Assembly (NCBI GenBank): GCA_050084985.1
Contig: JBITNC010000001.1
Coordinates: forward strand, 164,982,001-165,046,000
Direction of reading: 5' to 3'
DNA: 64,000 nucleotides
Source of the DNA: Nageia nagi
Lineage: Eukaryota; Pinophyta
Made by a program: the position numbers and the translations under genes. Positions 10,234 through 21,942 of the stretch are shown one piece after another; positions within the stretch are counted from its first letter, which is position 1, and each line of letters opens with the position of its first letter. The notes beneath the pieces are model-generated. The model was not told the DNA's origin. It did no database searches and was given only the letters and a program-made list of their open reading frames with translations.

Positions 10234-12878
10234 TAAGGTCAATATAAATGAATATAGATTTTTAACATATATAACAATACTATGTCTCTTAGAACATGTC
10301 AAATTTAATGTTAAAAATCAATTACCACATAACATGGCACTAGTGTAATAACATTAAATTACGTAAGTAGCAAATAAACTTTGATCCCTCATAAGTAAAT
10401 CAATCATAGTTGGAGAACCACTCACGAAAAAGACTTGATATAAAGCACTACGAATAGTTGACTTACACTTGAATCCAACTATTGGTTGCATTACATGGTC
10501 CTATCCTTGGAAAGCCTCCAAAAGCCCCTGAGAAATACAAAGAAGTTTTCCAAGGGCATGAACAATATTAATATTAATAGTAAAAAGGTTCCCTTGGGGT
10601 AATATTAATGGACATTTACATTTAAAATCTCCAAGGGCATGAACAATATTAATAGTAAAAAGGTTCCCTTGGGGTAAATCCCTCATGAAAAGACTAATGG
10701 TGATGTTTTTGCCTCCAACTAACCTTACTAACCTTCAAAAAACTAGAAAATGCTTCTAAAATATAGGAAATGGTTTAAAACTCAGAAAAAATGCCATGGA
10801 CAAATCAACAAAATCAATCCTCACCAGTATATCCTTCTCTAGCAATCACCCCTTACCCATCGAGAAGTGTAGAAATGGGTTCATGGGTCCCATAAGTCCT
10901 GATTCAGAGAAAAGGGGACATTACAAAGAAAGAGATGAGTATAAATATAGCTCATCACTATTGTCGCCCTTTACAGGATAGGATTGAAAGAAATCACAAC
11001 ACTTGATAGAAGAGATTTTCAAAGCATTAAATTGTTGATGGACTGCCTCACAATAGATTTCTTGATATACCATCTTATTCTAATTCTGTTTCATGATACC
11101 GATGCATGGAACTAAATAACATCAAAGATGGAGTTAGAGGCTACATCTTTGATAGTATAAAGTGTTTTATGCTTGTTGGAATCATTGGGAATAGAGAAAA
11201 CAAGCTCATGGAAGATGAGGAGTGATAAAATTGGGTATCACTTTTCCAGAGCTTATAACATCATGACATGTGACCCATTCTAAAACTCAACAGGTATGTG
11301 ACTTCAACATGGGAAAGTGGCTCTGTCTTGATTCATCAACTCTGTCCACTTTACCAAAATAAGTTTGGATTTAGAGTGAAGTGATTGATGATGGATTGGT
11401 GGGTGCAGTTGCATCATTGAAGAACATGGATTCTGCATTATAAATTCTTGACACTTAGTAAAAAGTTGCTTATTGTTTCTAAGTTATTAAGGGTTCAGAG
11501 ATATGGAATGTTTGAGCCCATGCTGAAAGTATCCAAGTGTTGAGTCTAGAGCCTCTTTAATTTCTGTCATTTCTCCAAACATTTCTTCCATACATTAAAG
11601 GAATTACTTCTTTATTATCCTTAAGAAGGGCCAAGAAGACATGTAAGTCATTGTTGTATTCAAAATGGATGCATTTAATTGAAAAAATATGCTACAGAGC
11701 AACACATTTTCGGTTTTCCCAATTCAGTGAACTTTATTTAACATGGCGATTATGTGCTCAAGAGTCAAAAGTTAGAACTGATGGACATTTAGTCTATGAC
11801 TATGAAGATACATAATTATTATTTATGACAACAAATATCTTTTGGAATATGGTACAGCATTCATTTGAATACTTAAATCACAGTAATTGTTGTCAAACAT
11901 AGCGTTGAGAAATGTTTTGGTTTCAAAATGTTTCTCAAATCTTGTTGAACTTTAAAGATATTATTCATGATTTTTGAACCTATATATTGTTGAGAAAATC
12001 TGACATTGGTCTATGAAACTTCACATATTCTTGGTGATAACAAACACAATTTTGAACAGTCAGCAATCGGTTGAAGACCCTAGTCACAGTAAATGTTTTC
12101 TTGTAAATCAAAAAGTAACCTTGGCAATAATTATGGCGCCAAAGTGTTTCCCAAATCTTGTTCAGCTTCATTTACTGTTGAGAAAATCTGACATATTGTT
12201 CAAATTTAATTCTTTTTTGAAGTGTGCCACATGTAAACATGTTGGTGTCTTCTAGAATTAGATTTGGCATATGTTAAAATCATGTCTGTATTCTACACTC
12301 GGAACATTTTAGACATTGGTAATTGTTCATCATTCTTTTTTACATGCTGAATGTAAATTCAATTTGAACCTGGTAATACAAGTGAAGATCAACTGAAAGG
12401 AATCATTATTCTGTACTGGTAGCATTAAGTATTTACAAAAGGGAAATGTGAGTTCTTTTCAGAAATTACATCCATTCAGATTATATAGGAAGCATAATTA
12501 TACAATTTAATGGTGGTTAGAAGAAAAAGAACTCTCCTACCGTGGTTATGAAAGAAGATCTTGGTTCAATCAAATGGATTGCCTTGATTTGCTATAGGTC
12601 TCTGCTCTTCTTAAATTTCTGGGTCCTCACTATTTGTAACTCATAGAATATGATACTTTGCCTTCTTGTCTTTTAGAGTGTTACACCTTACACACTCTTT
12701 GCTTTGCTGCTTTCGTATGCAATGCAATGTAAATTTGCAGGGGAAACGTTGCAAACAAGTTATGCCTTCTAAACATGTTATAGTTGGTTAGTTTTTCCTC
12801 ATAGTTAGTTCTCGTAATTTATTTTTCCTCATATGCATTTGATTCATTTTGAATTATTTTTAACTTTCTTTTTTGCAG
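10234..12878. other. No gene recognised; upstream of the first visible SPPL exon
   Basis: AT-rich sequence without convincing coding content. A direct repeat lies at 10549-10680 (period 81, TCCAAGGGCATGAACAATAT) and a diverged local duplication near 11880-12200 (TTGTTGAGAAAATCTGACAT). If the SPPL first exon is in the window it should be here or further left, but I could not find a signal-peptide exon with a matching phase-0 donor. Confidence 0.5.
10549..10680. repeat. 81-base direct repeat, two copies
   Basis: TCCAAGGGCATGAACAATAT through GGTTCCCTTGGGGTAA occurs at 10549 and again at 10630. The first copy has an extra ATTAAT. CCAAGGG and CCCTTGG at the edges are complementary, so each unit can fold. 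Confidence 0.85.
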
Positions 12879-13037
12879 GTCAAAGTTCAGACATGGATAA
12901 ATGGCAGGAAGGCTGATGAATTTGTGGGGGTCAGTGCCAGGTTTGGCACTCGAATGGAATCAAAGGAGAAGGATGCTAACAGATCTCATCTTGTCCTTGC
13001 TGAACCTTCTGATAGCTGCTCTACTCTAAGAGAAAAG
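12879..13037 (+). CDS. SPPL: SPPL exon, first part of PA domain
   Basis: Preceded by a pyrimidine-rich tract and TTTTTTGCAG, followed by GTGTTT. It is 159 bases, exactly 53 codons in phase 0, starting VKVQTWINGRKADEFVGVS and containing ARFGTRMESKEKDA and CSTLREK. These match the start of the mature PA domain of plant SPPL proteins, including the conserved ARFG and ESKEK words and the cysteine before the exon end that pairs in the PA fold (family knowledge). The upstream exon should encode a signal peptide and a Cys-rich start of the mature protein; it was searched for back to about 10700 and not found. Confidence 0.92.
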
Positions 13038-13140
13038 GTGTTTATTTCCCAGTCTTCTAGGAAAATGTTTTGAATGTTATCAGTCTCTTAACAAGTTTTT
13101 TTGTCATCCATGGAATATTTGACATTTTGTATTGCATTAG

Positions 13141-13252
13141 ATCAATGGAGATGCTGCACTGGTGCATCGGGGTAACTGTACATTCACACAAAAGGCCAAA
13201 GTCGCACAAAAAGCTGGTGCAGCAGCTGTTCTTGTTATAAATAACAAGGAAG
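13141..13252 (+). CDS. SPPL: SPPL exon, centre of PA domain
   Basis: Acceptor TTGCATTAG, donor GTATAG. 112 bases encode [20 protein letters not shown] and then [17 protein letters not shown], ending with the first base of a codon (phase 1). The HRGxCxFxxKA and AGAxAxLxIN words are the hallmark core of PA domains. The intron before it is only 103 bases, the intron after it 8690 bases. The split codon is completed as GAG (Glu) by the next exon. Confidence 0.93.
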
Positions 13253-13481
13253 GTATAGATTAATTTTTTATGGACATCGACTTATGCATTTAAAATATTA
13301 ATTATATAAAAGAGAAATTCAAAAAATTCTTCCTCATAGACAGTTAGACATTTTGACTTTTGCATCTGAGGAAATATTTTACACTGTTGACATGATCCTT
13401 ATTGACTTCAGTATTTTTGCAATTGAACTGATGTTCTGGTACACTGATTAATATTTGGACAGATCCAAATTGCATTGTTAC

Positions 13482-13858
13482 CAGGGGATGCATCCCACCC
13501 CCCTCCAAAAAAAAAACAAAAAAAAAAAAAAACCTTTCCGTCCATCTCTTGCTCATCCCCAGTACAGGGGATGCCGTTGGGGACATTCCTTCCTGTCCAT
13601 TAGGATCTATAGCCATTTTGTTAGTAACTGTCTATTAGATCTTGACTGTATCCACATGATAGAAATGTAGGTTGTGAAAAATTATATTTCAAATCATGAC
13701 TTTTTTGGTTTTTGCATGATAGGTATCATGGATGATATGTCTCATTTATTTTTGTTGTTCTTATAGTTATACTTGCTGTCCTCCAGCCGTTTCCAAAAAT
13801 TGGATTGCCATCCCCTAACATCCTGGAAAACCCGTTCTCCGGTACCCCAGTCCCCCTG
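13482..13858. mobile_element. Possible small DNA transposon in an SPPL intron
   Basis: The stretch begins CAGGGGATGCATCCC and ends with the complement of CAGGGGGACTGGGGTACC, similar GC-rich terminal inverted repeats around AT-rich intron DNA. It includes a long A tract at 13508-13532. No exact 8-base target duplication could be seen, so the call is tentative. Confidence 0.4.
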
Positions 13859-14499
13859 TCCATGACAGCTTTGTTCCATTGCTAAACCCATTACCATATT
13901 ATGATTCATGTTCAGCACCATGGACAAAGATGGTCAAGCCTTAATTGTTCCCATTAATAGTATTTGTTGTTAGTCAATTGAGGTGGACAAGAGCCTTGAA
14001 GATAAGGAACATCTATAACCTTGAGAACAATTTATTTGCATAATATATAGTCCCACAGTGAATGCACTCATGAGACCCATGTTTGATCCTCCTTTAACAA
14101 ATGTTCTGTTATAACAAATGTTCTGTTATAACAGATGCATGGAATCTCCTGGGATACTACAGTCACAGGAATACCCCAATATTGCAGTATATGCGTCAAA
14201 GATGTGCCTCCCGAATAGTCATCAAGTCCTCTGTCTTCAATGGTTGAAAACTTTGTTGTTCTAGTTTTGAATCTGTTGATTGGGCTTGTTAATATCTTTA
14301 TACTCTTCTTCTATTTTCCTAAAATTTGATTCATGGTATGTGACCGCTAGTTTTTGGGAGTTACCCATTCTTGGTGCTTTGTTTCTGAAGAGGATTGCCT
14401 CCTTCAGTGCTATTGAGTGTCCATGCAACTGTTATTTTGAGACCAGTTTGCCTTTTTCTTTATTGGCATATCAACATTCCTTTTCCGATTTCTTGGGCT

Positions 14500-15133
14500 T
14501 GTGAGGAGTTGAAGGCTGACATGAACTTTGACCAGCATCAGATGAAGTAGAAGGACTAGTCACCTCAAGACAGTAAACGCCCAGGTCCTGCTCTACCAAT
14601 GCCGCTTGATTGGTATTGTTATACTCGATGATGAGATGTCTTAGGTATGGCTTACCCTGGACTTTGATCTTCTTCGGTAGGCCTCTCCATGGAAGCCATA
14701 GGGACTTGAAACAAGTAGACTAGAATCCATTTAGTGTTTCGGACCAATCCCTGTTGAGCGGCATCCCATACTTTGGTGGTATCTGAACCACTTGAACATC
14801 TATGTCTCTTTTTATCCTTGGCTCGGATGCAATCTATATGCGCAAGTTGTGGATCATTACAACCACTCTAATCGGTGCATCATCCAATTGGGTTATCCCC
14901 TGCAGAATTTCAGCAATGGGCAAGTTCAACGCCTTTCACACCACATATGGCATGATGTTGGCTCCTGCACCAGAGTCCATCATACAATTGTGCAAATTTT
15001 TTCTGACCACCCTCAATGTGATTAAGAAAAGAAGGATAGCTCTCTTAGGCGTGTAGGTTTGAGTTTTTTCTAATGCCATTTGGATTTGGGCGGATGAGGG
15101 ATCCTCATTTGTCGTTGGCGGTGTTTGTTGCAC
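14500..15133 (-). pseudogene. Gypsy aspartic protease region
   Basis: The - frame at 14936-15133 encodes TPKRAILLFLITLRVVRKNL and HNCMMDSGAGANIMPYVV; DSGAxxNIMP is the retropepsin active-site loop of plant Gypsy elements. After a frame change reading continues with LPIAEILQGITQLDDAPIRV, another typical piece of the fold. Downstream sequence decays and no reverse transcriptase follows. Confidence 0.8.
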
Positions 15134-15661
15134 TTGTTTAGGTCACCACTCTTGTTTTTGTTTATGCTTGGAGATGCCATTCAAGTGATCCATGACTTGC
15201 TTTCGTGGCTCATCAAATTCCATTAGATCCATCACACTAACGTTGACCTTAGTGTGCTTCAACACCAAAATGATGTTATAGGTTGGCTCACCTAACTCTT
15301 CTTTGGACTGAACTTGTTTCTTGCCACTCTCTCCTGCTTTGTCTTGATGGGAAGTATTCCCATGCTATACATGAGCTTTTTCTGGTCTAGGAACAATTGG
15401 TGTTGGTTGACGTTGAGTGACACTAGGTTGTGGAACCGGGCCGAGTGGAGGATTGTTTGAGGAGACTTGGTCCGAAGGCATCAGGAAACTATTGGGAGGA
15501 TTAGGTTTTGTCAACGGTTCCCTTTCCCTCCTATACCCAATAGCAGATCTCCTAGGAATTTCTTGTGTTGCATAAACAGGTTGGGAGATAGCTGGTATGG
15601 ATTCAGGTATCTCTTCATCTTGTGTTTCATCTTCTATGGTGGTGTATACCTCAAACATTTA

Positions 15662-17370
15662 CGGCTCATTTTGGCTTTAAGAAGGATCTGCTCCATCAGG
15701 TGTAGTGAGTTCCCAATTGTGACTTTCTTGTTGAAACATGTTTATTGCATATGTGAATTCTGGACAAAACTCTTCTGCATTAGCGGCATTATGAATTCTG
15801 CACCAACTAGTAAGTGCAATCCCGGATAAGTCAACATTGTTTACTTGATAAGGCCTTGGATCTTTTGCCACGGGGTTAGACATTGTACCAGTGCCATTGT
15901 TTGGACCAGTGTTCTTGGGTCTATTGGCCTTCTGAAAATTCATGCTGCGTGGGTGATCACTGTTTTGTGCTTGTTGTTGGTTGAAGCCTGCATTATTTGG
16001 CCCTTTGTTGTTGCTATCCACCAACTTTTTCAGGAACAACTTGAAGTCATTTTGGTCTTTCTCCCTCTTTCCTAGCTCTCTTTGTCTTCTTGCTAGCTCT
16101 TGCTCCCTTTTTGCGAGCTCTTGATCTTTCTTCGAAGGCTCTTGGCTTTTAGAATCATTTGTAGATTGCCTTAGGAGCTGCTACAAGATATTGAGTTCCT
16201 CTTGGCTTGAGGTACTTTGTGCAAGATTGGGAGGGGATGGTTGTGAAAGCTGGCTCAAGAGTTGGACCAGAATATTGGTGTTCAATGGATTGGATTCTGA
16301 AGATGAGGAGGAGTTGCTAATGACAGGTGCGGCTGGAGAGAAATGTGTGGTATAGGTTAGGGCCAAAGGGTTTGGCTGAACCACATTTGCAGTCATAGGA
16401 ATATTTGGGAGTAGTGATTGCGTAGGGTTTGAAGCGGCTGGCTATGAAGGGGACTGAGGGTTGTTCAAGTTTAAGCCTTCTAGCAAATGCATAACGTTTG
16501 TCATCTTCTCTCCCTCATGTTCTATGTAAGTTGCCGTTCTATGGCAGCAACAATGTAGGCCCTTTGCAAAGACGTGACATTAGCTTCTCTTCTTACAAAT
16601 GGTGTTGTGAGGGGATCAAGAGCTCGGATATACATGCGCAATGCATCATTAGCTGAAATTGTGTGAGGCTACACTACTTTGGAATAAGCCTTCTGGAACC
16701 TATCATTGAAATTCGTGATTGGCTCATGAGAAAATTTCTTTGTATTTACAAATTGTTGATATAGTATATCTGGATCCATGGGTATTTGAAACCTTTGCTT
16801 GAATGATTCCTTTAACTGTGCCCAAGACGTGATAGACCTCGGAGTGAGGTTGATATGCTAGTCTTTTGTGCGACCTTCAAGAGTCGAGGGAAACAGTCTG
16901 CAGGCTACATCTTCATTCTCAACATAGAGTCGAGTCAATGTATCAATGTACAACTGGATGTGATCTTTCGTTGACACTAGGTTGTCAATGTTAAATTTTT
17001 GAAAATGTTTTTCATAGTCCTTAGGCAAATCATGCTGAATTCCTAGAATGTAGATATGACTTGATCTCAACCAAGTTGGAGGTGGGTTTGTCATTCTTCT
17101 TCTTGGTTGTGGTGCATCTTCGGCTTGTGGTTGGGGACCTAATTGCACTTGTATGTTTGGTTGTGTTTGCACACTAGGTTGTGTTTGTATACTTTGTTGC
17201 ATATTATTCAAGAGAGGAACCAAGTTCTTTGGTGAGCTAGGACTTGTGACAGATGCGTTAGATGAGGGTGAGGTAGAAGTATCTCGAGGAGCTTGAATTC
17301 GAGCTTCGCCTGACTCTTGGGGATTTTCCACTTCTTGTTTAGGCTTAGCCTTGTTCTTGTTCGACTTCAA
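15662..17370 (-). pseudogene. Gypsy gag, broken by stops
   Basis: Open pieces at 16858-17370 (170 codons; Pro/Gln-rich start, then PPTWLRSSHIYILGIQHDLP), continuing past a stop as ITSWAQLKESFKQRFQIPMD, then 16181-16396 (Ser/Asn-rich) and 15677-16039. The W-x-x-L-x-x-x-F-x-x-x-F word is the usual retrotransposon gag motif. The C-terminal piece has WCRIHNAANAEEFCPEF, a Cys/His zinc-binding-like motif in place of a classical CCHC knuckle. Several stops and frame changes make it non-functional as it stands. Confidence 0.75.
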
Positions 17371-17458
17371 GTCGTATGTGAAATCTTTCCTAGGTCCTAG
17401 CTCGATAAGATACTACTAGAGAAACAACTCTTCACTGGATTCAAAGATAGTTCATGGT

Positions 17459-17474
17459 CCTTCTTCTAGCACCA
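17459..17474 (-). other. Primer-binding site of the Gypsy element
   Basis: The - strand reads TGGTGCTAGAAGAAGG five bases after the LTR end (CCCCCAACA). TGG is the obligate start, complementary to a tRNA CCA end. It is not the initiator-Met type; the tRNA was not identified. It proves that 17480 is the inner edge of a 5' LTR. Confidence 0.75.
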
Positions 17475-18370
17475 ATTTATGTTGGGGGCTTTTTCTTTCC
17501 TACCTTGCGGATAGGCAAATGACTTTGCAAGGCTTAAGGAAGAGACCAACACCTAGGTGGAAGGGTGTTACCCCTACTTGCTATGAGGATTGGTACCTCA
17601 AAGGTCTTGTGAAATGGATGTGCAAAAACAGACTCAGAAGACTGGCTAGGATGTTTAAAGCTATTACCAACTAAAATGAAATTTGTTAACCAGGGACTCG
17701 AAGTGACCCTGTTTCCAGAAGAACGGTTGTTTCTCAAACCAACAAATAAAAGGGGTTGTGAAAGCTGCGGGAAAAAAGTGAAAAATAAAGAAAAAGTTTG
17801 AGTAGACAGTGATATGTGAGTTTAGTACAAGTGTTCAATGGTCTCATTGACTAGTACAGGTCTCAAGAACCAACTCTCACATGCTTGTTACAAGTTCCAT
17901 GCACTTCGGATCCGCCTTGCTAGCCAACAATACAAATGGCCTAGCAAGAGGAGCTTGAAGCGAAGATAATGATGGTAACTGATGGGATGTGGGTAGACCT
18001 TGGACAAGGGAGTGAAGTTCCTATGCTAAGCAACATATGGGAGCCATCTTGAAGTGTACAAATCTAAAATGCAAACTATGAATCATTACACAACCATGCA
18101 TTACTTGAAGTACTTCTAAAGATATTCAAGCACTCTTTTGTCCACCTTAAGCAAGATTTACAAAATGCACAAAGTACTCAAGACAACACAAGATAGTAAC
18201 ATCCAACCACATTCATAATTCCAAACAAATGAAAGCATTCACCATTCAATTACTTAAATTATATCATATTCACAAATTGAAACAAACTTGCTTGGTTGAA
18301 AATATTGATTAAGTTCATCAATTTGTAAAAATGTCTAATCCCTTAACAAATGAGCCCTTATGGGCTATAA

Positions 18371-18380
18371 ATAGTTTTTT
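18371..18380 (-). promoter_or_regulatory. LTR TATA-like box
   Basis: In - sense CTATTTATAGCCC is followed by CATAAGGGCTCATTTG. The same TATA-then-CCCTxxxGGGCTCATTTG arrangement appears in the related LTRs at 24685 (TATAAGTAG), 7950 and 38871, about 880-950 bases from the CCCAACA end, so it probably marks the LTR transcription start. Confidence 0.55.
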
Positions 18381-18542
18381 TTGCAACTCAAAGTGTTTAC
18401 CTAATCCTAATTACATCTTTCAAGGAAAACAAACGAGGTCCAATAATAAACTGCCACATGGCGTTACAAGATCTCTTCCAAACTCGTGGGAGCAAATCCT
18501 CATTCGTCACAAGTTTGGGGACATAATAATAATAATAATAAG

Positions 18543-19098
18543 CAAGGTTTCAACATGAATCAAAAATGGCGGAGCGTGGGAGCGGCAGAAACATGTTCCT
18601 GAGAAGGGGAATGATTGAGGTCATTTTTAGGCAACTCCCTGGAAACGGCACGGGGAGCGGCTAGTATAATACTACTAATTTTTTGATTTATCATTTTTTA
18701 AATGTTACTATTTCTAATTCATTATTATTATTGATTCAATCATATATACAACACTTGGAACTTAAATTAGAAATCAAGTATGAATCATAATATCAAAATA
18801 AGCCATAATCAATGATCATAATGCCATAAAATCATTAAATATGAATCAGTCTAGTACATTATGATAGATCTAAAATCTCAAATCATTAAATGATAATGTT
18901 TTTCAATTGGAATGCTTTATGTTATTTTTTTTTGTTTTGGGGATGGAGGCATTAGTGGGACTCACCCTCACTTTTTTTTTAATTATGAGTTTTTTTAAGG
19001 GAGGGCAACAGGCTCCCAAGTATGCTCCTGTGTTCCTAGAGTGGGGGAACGTTGCAAGCGGATGCCCAAAAGGGGGAGCGCGTTCCTGTGGAACTTTG
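18543..19098. mobile_element. Non-autonomous hAT element (556 bases) with exact 8-base target duplication
   Basis: It starts CAAGGTTTCAACATG and ends GTTCCTGTGGAACTTTG. It is flanked on both sides by ATAATAAG (18535-18542 and 19099-19106), an exact 8-base target duplication as expected for hAT. Left and right ends contain GGGAGCG-type GC-rich words found also in the element at 47339-48377. No coding region remains. It interrupts the long Gypsy LTR. Confidence 0.85.
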
Positions 19099-19129
19099 AT
19101 AATAAGTCTTGTTGCAGAAAATAAAATGT

Positions 19130-20177
19130 TTTTTGAAAATAAAATAACTATGATGATGGTGGCCCCAAGGTTGCAACTTTGTCCTCGAAATCCTCCTCCA
19201 AGAATTTGGCTGTGAATTTCAAACCGCGCGCTATCTCAGAAGTCTTCCCAAAATTCTTTGCCATGCAACCTTTAGCATTATGGATGATGCTCTCCATCTC
19301 CAGCTTTCAAGCATGAGCCTTCAACATGTGCTTGGCATGACTCCCAGTGTGATATGCATTGATGTCCTCGGTTAGCAACAAGCTTTGGAGTAGATGCCTC
19401 ACTTCGGCGACCACTACGTCTGATTCTCTGATGATGGTGTCTTCCTCAAGGAACTTAACTTCATATTCCATCTGCTCCAACCTTGAGTTTGTCGTATTGT
19501 TAATCTTCCTGACCTCCTTGCTCACTTCTTGAAAGTGAGTATTCATTTGGTGCACCATCCATAAGTAGAACAAATATTCATCGTAGAAATTGCCATCTTC
19601 TTGTCTCTAATTTTGAGGCATCTTAAAGTTCTCAACAATAGGTCTCCAAAACTCCAATCTTCTAAGGAAATCAATTCTGCTCATCACAATCTCCTTCAGC
19701 TTCTCCTCTTTGATGGAAATCTTTTTCAAGGCCTTGACAAACTGCCACCACTGCTAATACTTCTTCAATCAACTCTTCTTTGACGACAACCAACCCTTCC
19801 TTTAATGGTTTCAATTTCTTGAGCTCTTCAGGGGGCACCTTTATGGATTCAATTTCTCTTGTCAGTCTCTTTTGGGTGGATAACTCTTTATTTAGACTCT
19901 TAATCTCTTTCTCCTTTTGCAGCCCATCCTTGGCAATTGCATCCGCATTGGCTATGATAGAGTGCTTCCTACCCACAATTCTTATAGGGCTTGTGTTGAT
20001 GACCTGGTTGATTTGCTTGAGGTCTTTAGGTCTTTGTGGGTTTGCCTTGTCTGTGTACACCATCATGATGTGAACTGCATCATTAGTCGTGCGCTCAACT
20101 TGAAAGTGCATGACCTTTGGATGTTCGACATCCTAGCTCTCCCACTCGCCCATTTTGTCCTTGTGCTCGCGACATGA
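19130..20177 (-). pseudogene. LTR-borne coding region, coiled-coil C-terminal part
   Basis: The - strand reads MHFQVERTTNDAVHIMMVYT, then KANPQRPKDLKQINQVINTS, RKHSIIANADAIAKDGLQKE and KEIKSLNKELSTQKRLTREI (19671-20111), then in another frame LWMVHQMNTHFQEVSKEVRK and HLLQSLLLTEDINAYHTGSH (19307-19573), ending DFEDKVATLGPP near 19140. It aligns along its length with 110-900, where the last words are EGFEDQVVGLGPP. Strong heptad-like Lys/Glu/Leu content suggests a coiled coil. The N-terminal two thirds present in the copy at 900-3344 are missing. Function unknown. Confidence 0.6.
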
Positions 20178-20214
20178 CCTTGACTTGTTCCATATTTATA
20201 TTTCCTAGGGCCCA

Positions 20215-20830
20215 AACTTCTCAAAGTTTGTCTTTTCAAAACGTGCGCCCATCCCTTTTGGCATGACAGTTTGAACGCATGCCTCCAAAAGTAAAAAAAT
20301 TGTCTTTTTGGAGCGTGCGTTGGGTTGCTCTTGCCTAGTTTGGCTTGTTTTCAGACCTTTTGTGAGAACAACTTAGCCAAATTTCGTCATTCTTGTTGAG
20401 TTGGAGCTTCCTTGGGTCAGGCACATGCCATAGGAAGTCAAGATTTTGTCTTTTGAAACCATGTACTTGCCCTCTTGGTCATGCTTGAGCTAGATGCTAG
20501 CTTTGAAGTTCCATGCCTTAACCAATTTTCATCATGAGCCCAATCTGGACATCCTCTTGCCTTGAGCGCATGCTCCCAAAAGACAATATTTTGTCTTTTT
20601 GAAAGGTGCGCTCAACCTTGGAGTGCTTCATCTTCACTTTTTCACCTTATGTTCATCTCGGGTGGCCTCTTGAACTAGGTGCATGCCCCCAAAAGACAAA
20701 GATTTTGTCTTTTTGAGGGGTGCGCCTGGCTTTAAGTGCACCAAAGTTGTCTTTTTCGCCCTTTTTTCAGACCTAGATGGCTCCTAGATCCACAAAATTT
20801 TGTCTTTTGGAGATATGTGCTGGACCTTGG
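20215..20830 (-). repeat. Hairpin-unit array in the Gypsy LTR
   Basis: Five or six units with arms GTGCATGC / GTGCGCC and core GACAAAGATTTTGTC or similar, centred near 20300, 20445, 20595, 20705 and 20805. The unit at 20682-20730 pairs over nearly its whole length. Confidence 0.7.
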
Positions 20831-21119
20831 GGTGGTCCACTTTTGCTTGACTTGACTTGGACTTGACTAGGATTTTTCTTCCTTGGCCTGGACTCGACTT
20901 TTGGTTTCCAGACTTAGTCATTTTTTTAGAAATTTAGGTTTTGTTTGATGTGACAAAGACTGGATGAATAACAATACCTAGGCTTGGGATGATAGACGTG
21001 ATAACCAGGTAGCCGAAGCTTTCAAATAGACGTGAAAAGGACATGACATCATGTGGATCAGAGTTGCTGAGGGTCCTCAAAATCGTAGGATTTTGGGGTG
21101 TGTTGTGTTAGTCAAAACA

Positions 21120-21942
21120 CCTTTCTCATTTCTTTTTTGAAATTATTGTATAAAGACATGTTGATTAGTCATGAGAAACTCTGTCATAGTCTTTTATCTC
21201 TTTTTAGAGATCCATTGTATAGAGTTCCCAAATAAATAAAACTTCGGATTCTGTTTGTATAATTTAACATTGTTCGTTGTGTTATTGATGATTCTATGTT
21301 TTTTCGTTTCTCTCTGTGTGTTCTTTCTAGATTCGTGTCTGTTATGTTACACTAGATTCAGTAATTTGATGTGTCGTTACCTTGATCACTTCTTAAATCC
21401 AAAGAGCTTCAATCATCAGTAGCAATTATGTTTAGAGGTTTGACAGGTGATAAATCTAGTTGTACCACAAATATTAAGATTTAGCAAGGCATTCATGGCT
21501 AATTTTTGTACCAACGTTTCGACATACCTTACCAGCTGGGAATTTTTTCCAATAATATGATCCATTCCTCTCAGACATTCATATGTTTCTACTAATTCAC
21601 TTGGAAGGTTCCTGTCCATCCTAGTGGCTTTCAGAGTCATTCTAATGACGTCTCTCTACCATCCTACTAGAGAAGCTTGACAATTGATTGGTTACACCCA
21701 GATTAATTTTCCTTGAAATCTAACAAAGAACATGGTTACAGACTGCTGTTGATAATTTGCAACATGTGGCACTCATGTCTCTTTCTGTTTGAAATCCAGT
21801 TGTTGACATACTTGTATCGTGGAAAGTTAGTTTGTTATGATATTATTAGAAGAATTTCTTAATTCAAATATTTCTGCACTACATTAAAATTTATGAACTT
21901 GCTACTCAACCCAATGATTGTTGGTTGTATTGAATTTTTTAG
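21120..21942. other. Intron sequence, no gene recognised
   Basis: AT-rich. Around 21150-21330 the sequence resembles the end of a plant LTR (TTTAGAGATCCATTGTATAG, then a T-rich stretch), but no primer-binding site or partner was found. The rest up to the exon acceptor at 21942 shows only normal intron features. Confidence 0.4.

Larger units (their letters stand above)
14290..17474 (-). mobile_element. Truncated Ty3/Gypsy element interior (gag and protease)
   Basis: Reading leftwards from the primer-binding site at 17474, the - strand has gag (17370 to about 15660) and then the protease (about 15133-14500). Reverse transcriptase, RNase H and integrase are absent, with the homology fading near 14290. 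The element is inserted in the 8690-base SPPL intron, antisense to the gene. Its 5' LTR is 17480-21119. Confidence 0.8.
17480..21119 (-). mobile_element. 3.6 kb 5' LTR of the Gypsy element, carrying an ORF and a nested hAT
   Basis: In - sense it starts near 21119 with TGTTTTGACTAA then CACAACACACCCC and ends at 17480 with CCCCCAACA. Inside, in order: hairpin array (20830-20215), coding region (20177-19130), hAT insertion (18543-19098), the TTGTGACGAATGAGGATTTG block, TATA and GGGCTCATTTG block (about 18380-18345), and the 3' part. Without the hAT and its duplication the LTR is about 3.1 kb. The primer-binding site and gag follow directly, so its LTR identity is secure. Confidence 0.75.

Noticed and set aside
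21128-21340. Possible Copia LTR end (T-rich, TTTAGAGATCCATTG)
   Set aside because: Resembles plant LTR ends, but no TG/CA border, primer-binding site or partner could be identified.
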